Source: Parabacteroides sp. (lineage in GTDB: Bacteria > Bacteroidota > Bacteroidia > Bacteroidales > Tannerellaceae). Taken from it: 5,829 nucleotides of DNA. Location of the stretch: the NCBI GenBank assembly GCA_019411205.1, contig DXRF01000206.1:1-5829 (forward strand), in the 5' to 3' direction. The notes beneath the pieces are model-generated. The model searched no databases, was not told the DNA's origin, and worked only from the letters and a program-made list of their open reading frames with translations. This document shows, piece after piece, positions 1-5,829 of this stretch. The position numbers and the translations under genes are program-made. Each line of letters opens with the position of its first letter. Within the stretch, counting starts at the first letter, position 1.

Positions 1-912
1 GACGACAGGAACTCCACAAGACATGGCTTCGATGATAACCAACCCAAAACCTTCGAATATGGAAGACAATATAAAAAGGGAACTTTCGGCGAGTTTTAAA
101 GAAACATCATTCGTGTAGCCCTTTAAAAAGATATTATTTTGTAGTCCCAATGATATAATTCGCTGATTTAAGGTTTTATATTCTTCTCCTGCACCCCATA
201 TCTCAAGTAACCAGTCAGAGTGTTTATCAGTTACAATCTTCCATACATTGATTAGTGACTTATAATTTTTGGGGTAAGACAAGCGTCCAATTGTTATTGC
301 TTTTTTTTCTTCCAGTTCGGCCAATATGTGATTGTTCGTAAATGATATAGGATTAGGAATCACTGAAACATGAGGTTGATCATCCCAATTGTCCTTTTTG
401 TCTTCTTGCGTTAAAACTACGATATGGTCATATCCTTTTATTTTATAATGATAATCGTAAAAGTCTCCGATACAGGCCACTATCTGCTCGAAGGTTGAGC
501 GTGCATGAAGCTGTCGATAGTTTCTTGTGAAATGTAGCTCTCTTATTTTTATCCAATTTCCTGTAATGGTCGGAATCATATTCTTTTCCGATTGTCCAGC
601 TGAAATAATGATGTCCGGGTTAATCTTATGGAGTGCTTGTGCCAGTTTTTTTTTATGTTTATGCCGTTTGATAAATATTCCCTTCAGAATATTCCACTTT
701 GATTTCCAGTCATCTAGGTAATAGTTTACATCTAAATCTATCAAATGGACTTTGGGAGATAGGGGATGTACTAATATACCGTTCTTATTGTCCGTTACCA
801 GTATGTATACTTCATTTCCAGGAACTTCGGCTAAAGCATTGGCTTTGACAATGGTAACCCGTTGGATGCCTCCTAAGTAGCGGATGCTATTCAGGCAATA
901 TGCTATTTTCAT
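1..912 (-). CDS. GT4 glycosyltransferase, 3' end cut by window edge
   Basis: The first 304 codons of a GT-B, GT4-family glycosyltransferase are present with no stop; the C-terminal part runs off the left edge. The start is the ATG at 912, overlapping the preceding GT2 stop as ATGA. The N-terminus MKIAYCLNSIRYLGGIQRVT (1-20) gives the opening strand and the Gly-rich acceptor loop (GGIQRV, 14-19). The donor domain shows VIPNPI (184-189), ITIGRLSYPKNYKSLINVW (206-224), IWGAGEE (238-244) and GY.ND (265-269). The EX7E motif is Glu287/Glu295 in FEGFGLVIIEAMSCGVPVV (286-304), right at the edge. Perhaps 50-80 residues are missing if it has usual family length. Hand-counted GC over 1-900 is about 37%, below the 48% or so of the genes on the right, suggesting a different recent origin. 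A9 and A8 runs occur inside the frame. The sugar is unknown, though the overall role as a polysaccharide transferase is well supported. Confidence 0.94.
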   Translation of the reverse strand, partial: MKIAYCLNSIRYLGGIQRVTIVKANALAEVPGNEVYILVTDNKNGILVHPLSPKVHLIDLDVNYYLDDWKSKWNILKGIFIKRHKHKKKLAQALHKINPDIIISAGQSEKNMIPTITGNWIKIRELHFTRNYRQLHARSTFEQIVACIGDFYDYHYKIKGYDHIVVLTQEDKKDNWDDQPHVSVIPNPISFTNNHILAELEEKKAITIGRLSYPKNYKSLINVWKIVTDKHSDWLLEIWGAGEEYKTLNQRIISLGLQNNIFLKGYTNDVSLKLAESSLFILSSIFEGFGLVIIEAMSCGVPVV

Positions 913-1949
913 CGTAGGATAATTTTTTTTATTATCATTAGCAGGAGAGTAACCCCTGTTGTAAAATGCCACTTCGCAAAACAGAAGAAGATCTTCCAAT
1001 GTAATGGCATATATTGAATTTTTAGTGAACTGATGGCTTTTTTACAAATAGGACGTTGCAAAAGAGTATCAATGCGGTTGAAAATATCTTGGAATGATGA
1101 CTGTGCAAACAATTCGTTGAGTCCTAAACCGATAATTCCTAAAGATACCCGATTGTGAAAGGCTTCTTGAAATTCATTACCGACTTGTTGTGTTGCCAAT
1201 AAATTTTTTATTTCCTGATAGAGGTTGTCCCATTGTTGGGGAAGCCTTGGATTATGTCGTGAGGTAAATGAACAGCTTTCCTTGCGATAGTGATACAGGG
1301 CGTTGGGTATGTAAACAGCCCGCCCAATGTGAGCCATATATCCTATGTTGAATAATACATCTTCTGCAGAACCGATATTTTTTGTATCAATAAATCTGAC
1401 TGGAACTGGATGGTCTATATAGGTTCTTCGGTAAAGTTTTGCCCATATAGTACCCCATGCATCCATTGTGTCGGGTGAATTTAATTCTTCATTGATAGGA
1501 CCTACCATGCGGCGGTGTAGTTGACTGATATTGTTTGCATCCCATGTCTGTAGGGATGTGATGTAATATTTGGGCAAGGAATGTCCTTCGTATTCTCGAT
1601 TGTAGGTCCACATCACGACATCTGCCTGATGTGCATGAACCGTTTCTAATGTGATTTGGCAAGTACTTATATCTATCCAGTCATCGCTGTCCACAAACAT
1701 CACCCATTCTCCACGGGCATTCTCCAAGCCTTTGTTGCGAGCGTCTGATAGTCCTTGGTTCTCCTGATGGATAACAAGTATCCGGCTGTCCCTTTCCGCG
1801 TATGCTTTCAGGATATCCAGTGAATTATCCGTCGATCCGTCATTCACACAAATAATCTCAATGTCCCGATAAGTCTGGTTTACTAACGAATCCAGGCATT
1901 GGGGCAGGTAAGGAGCTGCATTATAAACCGGTACGATGATACTGATCAT
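909..1949 (-). CDS. GT2 family-A glycosyltransferase with hydrophobic C-terminus
   Basis: This is a complete 346-residue GT2 enzyme of the type found in many capsule and exopolysaccharide clusters. The GT-A domain begins at once with ISIIVPVYNAAPYLPQCLDS (2-21). Next come VNDGSTDNS (35-43), QENQGLSDARNKGL (62-75) and the metal-binding FVDSDDW (85-91). The second half has WGTIWAKLYRR (165-175) and SAEDVLFN (194-201), where Glu-Asp sits at the usual catalytic-base position, then LYHYRK (218-223). The tail from about 318 to 346 is strongly hydrophobic and ends in basic residues (MIIKKIILR), a likely membrane-associating segment. The start ATG overlaps the upstream stop as ATGA at 1946-1949, and the stop overlaps the next start the same way at 909-912. 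By hand count the first 240 bp or so are about 48% GC and the last 480 bp about 38%, so the gene may be mosaic. An A8 run lies five codons before the stop. Confidence 0.96.
   Translation of the reverse strand: MISIIVPVYNAAPYLPQCLDSLVNQTYRDIEIICVNDGSTDNSLDILKAYAERDSRILVIHQENQGLSDARNKGLENARGEWVMFVDSDDWIDISTCQITLETVHAHQADVVMWTYNREYEGHSLPKYYITSLQTWDANNISQLHRRMVGPINEELNSPDTMDAWGTIWAKLYRRTYIDHPVPVRFIDTKNIGSAEDVLFNIGYMAHIGRAVYIPNALYHYRKESCSFTSRHNPRLPQQWDNLYQEIKNLLATQQVGNEFQEAFHNRVSLGIIGLGLNELFAQSSFQDIFNRIDTLLQRPICKKAISSLKIQYMPLHWKIFFCFAKWHFTTGVTLLLMIIKKIILR
924..930 (-). other. A_AAA_AAA slippery heptamer before the GT2/GT4 junction
   Basis: The end of the GT2 gene reads ATA AAA AAA ATT ATC CTA CGA TGA on the coding strand. 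The last base of ATA plus the two Lys codons form a zero-frame X_XXY_YYZ heptamer. A -1 shift here would continue as AAT TAT CCT ACG ATG, passing in frame into the downstream GT4 start. The sequence and frame relationship are seen directly. Any use as a frameshift site is inference, and I found no obvious upstream Shine-Dalgarno stimulator or strong downstream hairpin by eye. Confidence 0.3.
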
Positions 1950-2857
1950 GATAATTTTCGTGTTTTATATCGTATATATCCATACCAGACCATTCCCGGA
2001 AACAAAGCAAAGAAGGTCAGCCATTTGCGTGGTGATTCCGATAGGAAATGGGGATTCCGTGCCAACAAGCTGTCTGCCACATAGTGCATCGCTTCGATGA
2101 AACGTCGTTGCGAAGTCGGAGCCAGTTGCATGGAACTTTTGCGGATGAAAGCAAAGCCTTGTGGATTATGTATATATTGGCGGTACATGTTCAAACTTGA
2201 TCCGTCGGGGCGGTATTTTACGTTTACCAACACTTCGTTCAAGGCCAGTAAAGGGTAATCCTGATCTATCAATTGGTATTTATAGCCGAGTGATACATAT
2301 TTCTCTCCTTCAAAGATAGGATATTCGGGATATTGTTTGATGATATCCGTGCAATACACCAGTTTTTTGTCTCCCCGTCCGCCTTGTGCATAGAATCCGC
2401 CTAAAGTAGTCCGCCTGCATTCGGAAGGAAAAGGCGTACCAATTAAATTTCCTTGGAAATCGGCATCCAGTCCGATGATTCCTGCTACTTCTTTTGAACC
2501 GTGTGCGTTCCAGAATGTGATAATCTTCTCCACTGCATCATCGGGCATATAATCGTCCGAGTCGATGCAAGTGTTCAGCTCTGTGTCGATCAACCGGTAA
2601 GCCGTATTATGTGCACCGTGCATTCCTTGGTTCTCCTGATAATGGTAGCGGATGTCTATCTTCCTCTCTGCTATCCATTTTTCCACCCATTCAAGGGTAT
2701 CGTCGGTTGAACCGTCATCCACAATCAGCCAGACGAAATCTTTGCAGGTCTGCCGTAACAGGGCTTCGTAACCTAAATGCAGGGTATAGGCACGGTTATA
2801 TGTCGGCGTGAAGATGGTCAGCGTCTTTTTGTTTGTTTCTATCTTGTTTTGTCCCAT
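1946..2857 (-). CDS. GT2 family-A glycosyltransferase
   Basis: This 303-residue enzyme has an N-terminal GT2 GT-A domain, which would transfer a sugar with inversion from a nucleotide donor. Visible motifs are the opening strand TIFTPTYNRA (14-23), the nucleotide-binding VDDGSTDDT (46-54) and the metal-binding CIDSDD (97-102, DXD-type Asp99/Asp101). EGEKYVSLGYKYQLID (183-198) follows in the acceptor half. The C-terminal 25 residues are rich in aromatic and hydrophobic residues and end basic (KWLTFFALFPGMVWYGYIRY, then KTRK), suggesting contact with the membrane. I start it at the ATG at 2857. The frame stays open to a Met at 3085, but those 76 residues are Arg/Cys/Ser-rich, lie antiphase to the upstream GT4 gene and resemble nothing in the family. 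It overlaps the upstream gene by 19 bp and the next by an ATGA, so it is probably translationally coupled on both sides. Acceptor and sugar are unknown. Confidence 0.94.
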   Translation of the reverse strand: MGQNKIETNKKTLTIFTPTYNRAYTLHLGYEALLRQTCKDFVWLIVDDGSTDDTLEWVEKWIAERKIDIRYHYQENQGMHGAHNTAYRLIDTELNTCIDSDDYMPDDAVEKIITFWNAHGSKEVAGIIGLDADFQGNLIGTPFPSECRRTTLGGFYAQGGRGDKKLVYCTDIIKQYPEYPIFEGEKYVSLGYKYQLIDQDYPLLALNEVLVNVKYRPDGSSLNMYRQYIHNPQGFAFIRKSSMQLAPTSQRRFIEAMHYVADSLLARNPHFLSESPRKWLTFFALFPGMVWYGYIRYKTRKLS

Positions 2858-3966
2858 TGTCTTAAGTAATAATTCTGTAGCCATTTGGCATTTTGCGCAA
2901 TGTCGTAACCGGCATCGGCTATTTGTTGGTAATAGCCAGTGCGTCGGTTTGCCATACAACGCACTCTCTCTATTTCGTGTGCCCATTGTCGGGGGGCTGT
3001 TTCCAATGAAAGAAAAGAGACTAGGTCGGTCAAAGCCGTTTCGTGAGGAATGCGGTCGGACACAACGCAGGGCAGGCCGGCACATTGCGCCTCAACCATG
3101 GAAACAGAAAGGCCTTCCATGAAAGAGGGAAATAAAAACAGGTCCATTGCTTGCAACAGGCGGTTTACATCCGGGCGTTCCCCCAACAAATGTACTTGGT
3201 CTGTCAAACGGAACTGTTGTATCTTTTTTTGAATGACTTTTTGCAATTTTCCCGTACCAACCAGTAGCAGGTGTGCTGTAGAATTAAGCTCCTGCACATA
3301 TTTATGAAATACCTCTAAGAGAAACTCGTGATTTTTCTGCCGGTTGAAACGTCCAACATGTCCCACGACCGTGGCATCTTCGGGCAAGTGAAGTTCTTGA
3401 CGAACTTCCAGCCGCACCACTTCATCAAACCTGTATAGGAGCGTGTCAATGGCATTGCGTTGCAAAATCGCTTTTTTCCCCAATTCGTTTCCCAACAACC
3501 ATCGGGCGGCTTCTTTCCCACAGGTGAACCCTTGGGTCAAGTAAGGGCGCATGGCATGCTTGAAATAGGTGCGGAAGAGCCATTTGGTATCGAATAAAGC
3601 ATGTGCGTTGTGTGCATGCGCAATAATTACCGGCACCGCTCGTCGTGCTGCTTCCCGATAAATGAAATATCCCGATTCCGAACAATGCCCATGGATAATC
3701 CGATACTCCGGATGTTGATCGAAAAAGTCGGAAATTTGTTTCCTGTATGTACCGAAGGTGAATGGATGGAGGGGGATCATACGGTAGATCTTGCCACCCA
3801 TTGTCTTTATTTCATCATCGTACACACCCTGTTCTTGCCGGTGTACCATGAAATCGAACTGAACCCGGTTGCGGTCTATGTGACGGTAGTAGTTCATGAC
3901 CATCGTCTCAGCACCTCCCCGGTTCATGATGGTGAAAAGCATCAATATTCTGACTGGTCCTTCCAT
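2839..3966 (-). CDS. GT4 glycosyltransferase, CapH/EpsF-like
   Basis: This is a complete 375-residue GT-B glycosyltransferase of the GT4 family, close in style to CapH/EpsF-type capsule and exopolysaccharide enzymes. The acceptor-side N-terminus has RILMLFTIMNRGGAETMVMN (6-25), where GGAE (17-20) is the classic Gly-rich loop. FDFMVHR (37-43) follows, as is typical of this subgroup. The donor domain has GHVGRFNRQKNH (202-213), LLVGTG (234-239) and the EX7E pair Glu284/Glu292 in MEGLSVSMVEAQ. I place the start at the ATG at 3966, 8 bp after the upstream stop. An earlier in-frame Met at 4050 would add 28 residues lying wholly over the end of the GT32-like gene and with no family character. There is no obvious Shine-Dalgarno, so initiation may depend on ribosomes ending the previous gene. 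The 3' end overlaps the next GT2 gene by 19 bp. The sugar specificity is unknown. Confidence 0.95.
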   Translation of the reverse strand: MEGPVRILMLFTIMNRGGAETMVMNYYRHIDRNRVQFDFMVHRQEQGVYDDEIKTMGGKIYRMIPLHPFTFGTYRKQISDFFDQHPEYRIIHGHCSESGYFIYREAARRAVPVIIAHAHNAHALFDTKWLFRTYFKHAMRPYLTQGFTCGKEAARWLLGNELGKKAILQRNAIDTLLYRFDEVVRLEVRQELHLPEDATVVGHVGRFNRQKNHEFLLEVFHKYVQELNSTAHLLLVGTGKLQKVIQKKIQQFRLTDQVHLLGERPDVNRLLQAMDLFLFPSFMEGLSVSMVEAQCAGLPCVVSDRIPHETALTDLVSFLSLETAPRQWAHEIERVRCMANRRTGYYQQIADAGYDIAQNAKWLQNYYLRQWDKTR

Positions 3967-3974
3967 TGTAACAT

Positions 3975-4667
3975 TTATTTCATTCGATTTCCTGTCAGCC
4001 GATGCATCCACTGGCTGAGTTTGTTTATCCATTGGCTTCGTTTGATCCATGTCTGGCTATACCAATGGATAGAATACGTATTTTCAGTACGGTGTAACTG
4101 CCCGTCGATGTAATCATACGGACAGAAATAATCCGTAGGATAGAGAGTTATGTCTCCGAGCTGCTGAAGACTGCCGTCCTTTCTGAATCCGTAAGCCTTT
4201 TCCAGTTTGTGAGTCAGCTCCTCCACGTTGGTGGTCTGATCTGGTTTCCCATCCGGGGTGATGAAACAGCGATGATCGTATGATTTTAAGAATTCAATGA
4301 AGAAAGAGTGAGAGGGTTCTGCTCCTATCAGGTTCGTCCCTATCCATTGAGTTCCTTCGAATCCTAAAAAGGCCCTGTTCGTTAGTAACCTATCCAAGGG
4401 ACGTACCAACTCTACATCCGTGTCCATATAGATACCTCCTTCGTGTACTAATGCCCACAAACGTGCCACATCGCTCACAAAGGCCCATTTCTGGGCAGCG
4501 TATGCCTTTTCGCAATAGCGGTTCAGACGGATGTCGAAATTACTTTCGTTCCACTCCTTAATTTCGTAACCGGGACAATGTTTTTGCCAGCTCGTTATCA
4601 TGCGGAGTACTTCGGCAGGCTTTTCCTTGCCGCCAAACCAACAATAGTGTATTGTTCTCGGGATCAT
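3975..4667 (-). CDS. GT32-like glycosyltransferase with DXD sugar-binding motif (Gly_transf_sug type)
   Basis: This 230-residue protein fits the bacterial capsular glycosyltransferases related to yeast Och1 (GT32, Gly_transf_sug domain). These are GT-A fold enzymes that use a DXD motif to hold a metal-bound nucleotide sugar. The N-terminus MIPRTIHYCWFGG (1-13) is the family's usual opening. The core follows as SDVARLWALVHEGGIYMDTD (65-84), with the DXD at Asp82-Thr-Asp84, and then VELVRPLD (85-92). A late His-Trp (201-202) in SIHWYSQTW matches the C-terminal HW pair common in this family. There is no signal peptide or clear membrane span, so it should act in the cytoplasm beside the membrane. 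The ATG at 4667 is favoured by the family N-terminus and by a GAGG site 6 nt upstream. It sits 13 bp after one GT4 gene and ends 8 bp before another, so it belongs to the same transcript. Donor and acceptor are not predictable. Confidence 0.95.
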   Translation of the reverse strand: MIPRTIHYCWFGGKEKPAEVLRMITSWQKHCPGYEIKEWNESNFDIRLNRYCEKAYAAQKWAFVSDVARLWALVHEGGIYMDTDVELVRPLDRLLTNRAFLGFEGTQWIGTNLIGAEPSHSFFIEFLKSYDHRCFITPDGKPDQTTNVEELTHKLEKAYGFRKDGSLQQLGDITLYPTDYFCPYDYIDGQLHRTENTYSIHWYSQTWIKRSQWINKLSQWMHRLTGNRMK

Positions 4668-4680
4668 GTGTTTCCTCTTT
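4668..4680 (-). promoter_or_regulatory. Shine-Dalgarno-like site before the GT32-like gene
   Basis: The 13-bp gap reads AAAGAGGAAACAC on the coding strand. GAGG lies 6 nt before the ATG at 4667, which is good ribosome-binding spacing. It is the only clear purine-rich site of this kind at the five gene junctions. Bacteroidota often initiate without such a motif, so it supports this start rather than proving it. Confidence 0.55.
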
Positions 4681-5829
4681 TTATCCTTCTATTGCTGAAT
4701 AAATTTTATCGACTTCTTTTTCGTTCCCATAATGGCGGATTCGTAGTTGTTCCTTGATGGCTTCTTGTTGTTGTTTGTCGGCAATGAACTGTGCCAATCC
4801 TTCTGCCGCTCCTTCCGCATTGTTTGGGATGATAATGCCGTCCACTCCTTCTTCCAGTTGGCTGGAAGAGGTTGGGAAACGGGTAATGGCTACCGATTTC
4901 CCCAATATCTGCGCTTCACGCACCGTTACCGCTTTGCCTTCGTAACGGGAGGGTTGCACATAGATGTCACATGCCTTGATGTAAGGGTAAGGGTTTATTT
5001 GCTTGCCAACCAACACGAAATGTTTTTCCATTCCTGTTTCCGCAATCGCTTTCCGTATTAACAGTTCATCTCCGCCATACCCTACGACATACCAACAAAC
5101 GTCAATGCTCTGTTGCACTAATTGACGGCAGATGTACACTGCCCGGTCGATGGCTTTAGGATAAGAGAACCGCCCTACGGTACAGAGCAGAATAGGATGT
5201 TCTGTTTGTCCTTCTCGTCCTTCGAATGCTTGTAGGAAAGAAGTGTCGAAGGGCAGTTCCGCTTGTTCACGTATAAAAGTTTCGGACAGGATATTTTCCA
5301 TCACCATCAATTTGCATTTTAATGAAGGAAATTTTGAAAGGAAACCTTTGGAAACTGATTCGGAAATGGAGATGATACGGTCGAAAGCTTCCCATACCGG
5401 CAATTCCCGTCGGGTATTGATGCCAATGAAGGAATAGTCGGTATGAATCCATGCCCATTTTTGCTGTGCCTTTACCTTGTCGCGCACAATGTTGTGCGGT
5501 GTAAGGAAACTGATGGCCAAGTCATACGTCCAGTTTTCGTTGATGGAGGGCAGGAATGGAGTAGTACAGTTTGCCACATATTGAAAAATAGCCTGACTTT
5601 CTTTCGCCTTCGTCCGTTTCCTGTAACGCCAATCCAAAAGGTGTGCAGTGATGCGCCCGGCAGCAATATCCCAATACCCTTCGCAGATAATCTCCCGGAT
5701 AGGGCGGGTGAGGGTGGTATACTTCTTTACTTCGGGCAGAAGATTCACTTCCTTGGGAATGAGGCTCATAAATTCCCCACTATGTCGGTAGACAAACAGA
5801 TCCACTTGGCAACGCGAATAGTCTAGGGT
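4681..5829 (-). CDS. GT4-type (GT-B fold) glycosyltransferase, 5' end cut by window edge
   Basis: This is probably a retaining GT-B glycosyltransferase that moves a sugar from a nucleotide donor to a lipid-linked polysaccharide intermediate at the cytoplasmic membrane. The frame is open to the window edge, giving 382 visible codons. A GTG at 5805 could be read as a start, but I reject it: the residues before it (LDYSRCQ) continue smoothly into VDLFVYRHSGEF, a usual segment about 30-40 residues into such enzymes. The Gly-rich N-terminal acceptor loop is therefore missing from view. Counting from that GTG codon, the donor half carries GRFSYPKAID (211-220), a Gly-rich VVGYGGDE (240-247), and the GT4 EX7E signature with Glu289 and Glu297 in EGKAVTVREAQ. 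WAWIHTDYS (117-125) resembles a family segment before the domain linker. It ends in TAA, 13 bp ahead of the GT32-like gene, so the two are almost surely co-transcribed. Family assignment is confident; the sugar is unknown. Confidence 0.95.
   Translation of the reverse strand, partial: TLDYSRCQVDLFVYRHSGEFMSLIPKEVNLLPEVKKYTTLTRPIREIICEGYWDIAAGRITAHLLDWRYRKRTKAKESQAIFQYVANCTTPFLPSINENWTYDLAISFLTPHNIVRDKVKAQQKWAWIHTDYSFIGINTRRELPVWEAFDRIISISESVSKGFLSKFPSLKCKLMVMENILSETFIREQAELPFDTSFLQAFEGREGQTEHPILLCTVGRFSYPKAIDRAVYICRQLVQQSIDVCWYVVGYGGDELLIRKAIAETGMEKHFVLVGKQINPYPYIKACDIYVQPSRYEGKAVTVREAQILGKSVAITRFPTSSSQLEEGVDGIIIPNNAEGAAEGLAQFIADKQQQEAIKEQLRIRHYGNEKEVDKIYSAIEG

Noticed and set aside
527..721. 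A 64-codon plus-strand frame with hydrophobic Phe/Cys/Leu-rich sequence that looks like a small membrane protein.
   Set aside because: It is the complement of Lys- and Glu-rich codons of the left GT4 gene, which is open across the whole interval with correct family motifs.
2808..3122. A 104-codon plus-strand open frame beginning with a hydrophobic, signal-like stretch.
   Set aside because: It is antisense to the GT2 start and the GT4 C-terminus. The hydrophobic start is the complement of Lys/Glu/Asn-rich codons in the GT2 N-terminus, and no promoter or ribosome site supports it.
3223..3229. A zero-frame A_AAA_AAG heptamer, the dnaX-type slippery site, inside the CapH-like GT4 gene.
   Set aside because: A -1 shift here runs about 45 codons to a stop with no domain, and would remove the EX7E catalytic region. 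It is best explained by ordinary Gln-Lys-Lys coding.
3942..3974. A ten-codon open frame starting directly after the GT32-like stop (TAAATG) and overlapping the GT4 start.
   Set aside because: It is too short to support and overlaps the GT4 N-terminus in another frame. It could act as a decoy or coupling start, but nothing in the sequence shows that.
3601..4113. A 170-codon open frame on the plus strand.
   Set aside because: It lies entirely antisense to the well-supported GT4 and GT32-like genes, its composition is that of a complementary-strand shadow, and it contains no recognisable domain.
4681..5805. Treating the right-hand GT4 as complete from the GTG at 5805.
   Set aside because: The frame remains open to the window edge with family-like residues upstream, and the usual Gly-rich N-terminal loop would be missing from a protein starting there.
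1..5829. Search for promoters, invertible-promoter repeats, terminators, tRNAs, CRISPR arrays and insertion-sequence ends.
   Set aside because: The strand is coding almost without gaps, the largest gap is 13 bp, and no repeat pair, hairpin with a T-run or transposase fragment was found by eye.

Overview
The window is a solid block of six protein-coding genes, all on the minus strand, and all six encode glycosyltransferases. It reads as an internal stretch of a surface-polysaccharide operon (capsule, exopolysaccharide or O-antigen-like). Base composition (about 37-48% GC by hand count of sample lines), mostly missing Shine-Dalgarno sequences, and the style of the proteins point to a gut Bacteroidota such as Bacteroides, Phocaeicola or Parabacteroides. 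That assignment is inference, since no 16S gene or other marker is present.

In transcription order (right to left) the layout is: a GT4-type glycosyltransferase whose 5' end lies beyond the right edge (4681-5829); a short GT32-like, DXD-containing transferase (3975-4667); a CapH/EpsF-like GT4 enzyme (2839-3966); a GT2 family-A enzyme (1946-2857); a second GT2 enzyme (909-1949); and a third GT4 enzyme whose 3' end lies beyond the left edge (1-912). The spacings are +13 bp, +8 bp, -19 bp, -4 bp and -4 bp. This implies one transcript with translational coupling, and there is no room for an internal terminator. No intergenic stretch exceeds 13 bp, and I see no promoter, RNA gene, insertion sequence or CRISPR array.

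Functionally, these enzymes would add sugars one after another to a lipid-linked (undecaprenyl-phosphate) intermediate at the cytoplasmic face of the inner membrane. The initiating phosphosugar transferase, flippase (Wzx), polymerase (Wzy) and sugar-nucleotide synthesis genes would have to lie outside the window. Donor and acceptor sugars cannot be read from sequence.

Two of the genes have long upstream in-frame extensions with earlier Met codons that run through the neighbouring gene. I chose the downstream starts (3966 and 2857) on family N-termini. The least ordinary features are an A_AAA_AAA slippery heptamer just before the 909-912 ATGA junction, where a -1 shift would fuse the GT2 and GT4 frames, and a fall in GC inside the second GT2 gene that suggests a mosaic boundary. 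Otherwise this is a typical accessory polysaccharide locus, and I see no clear sign of a new type of system.
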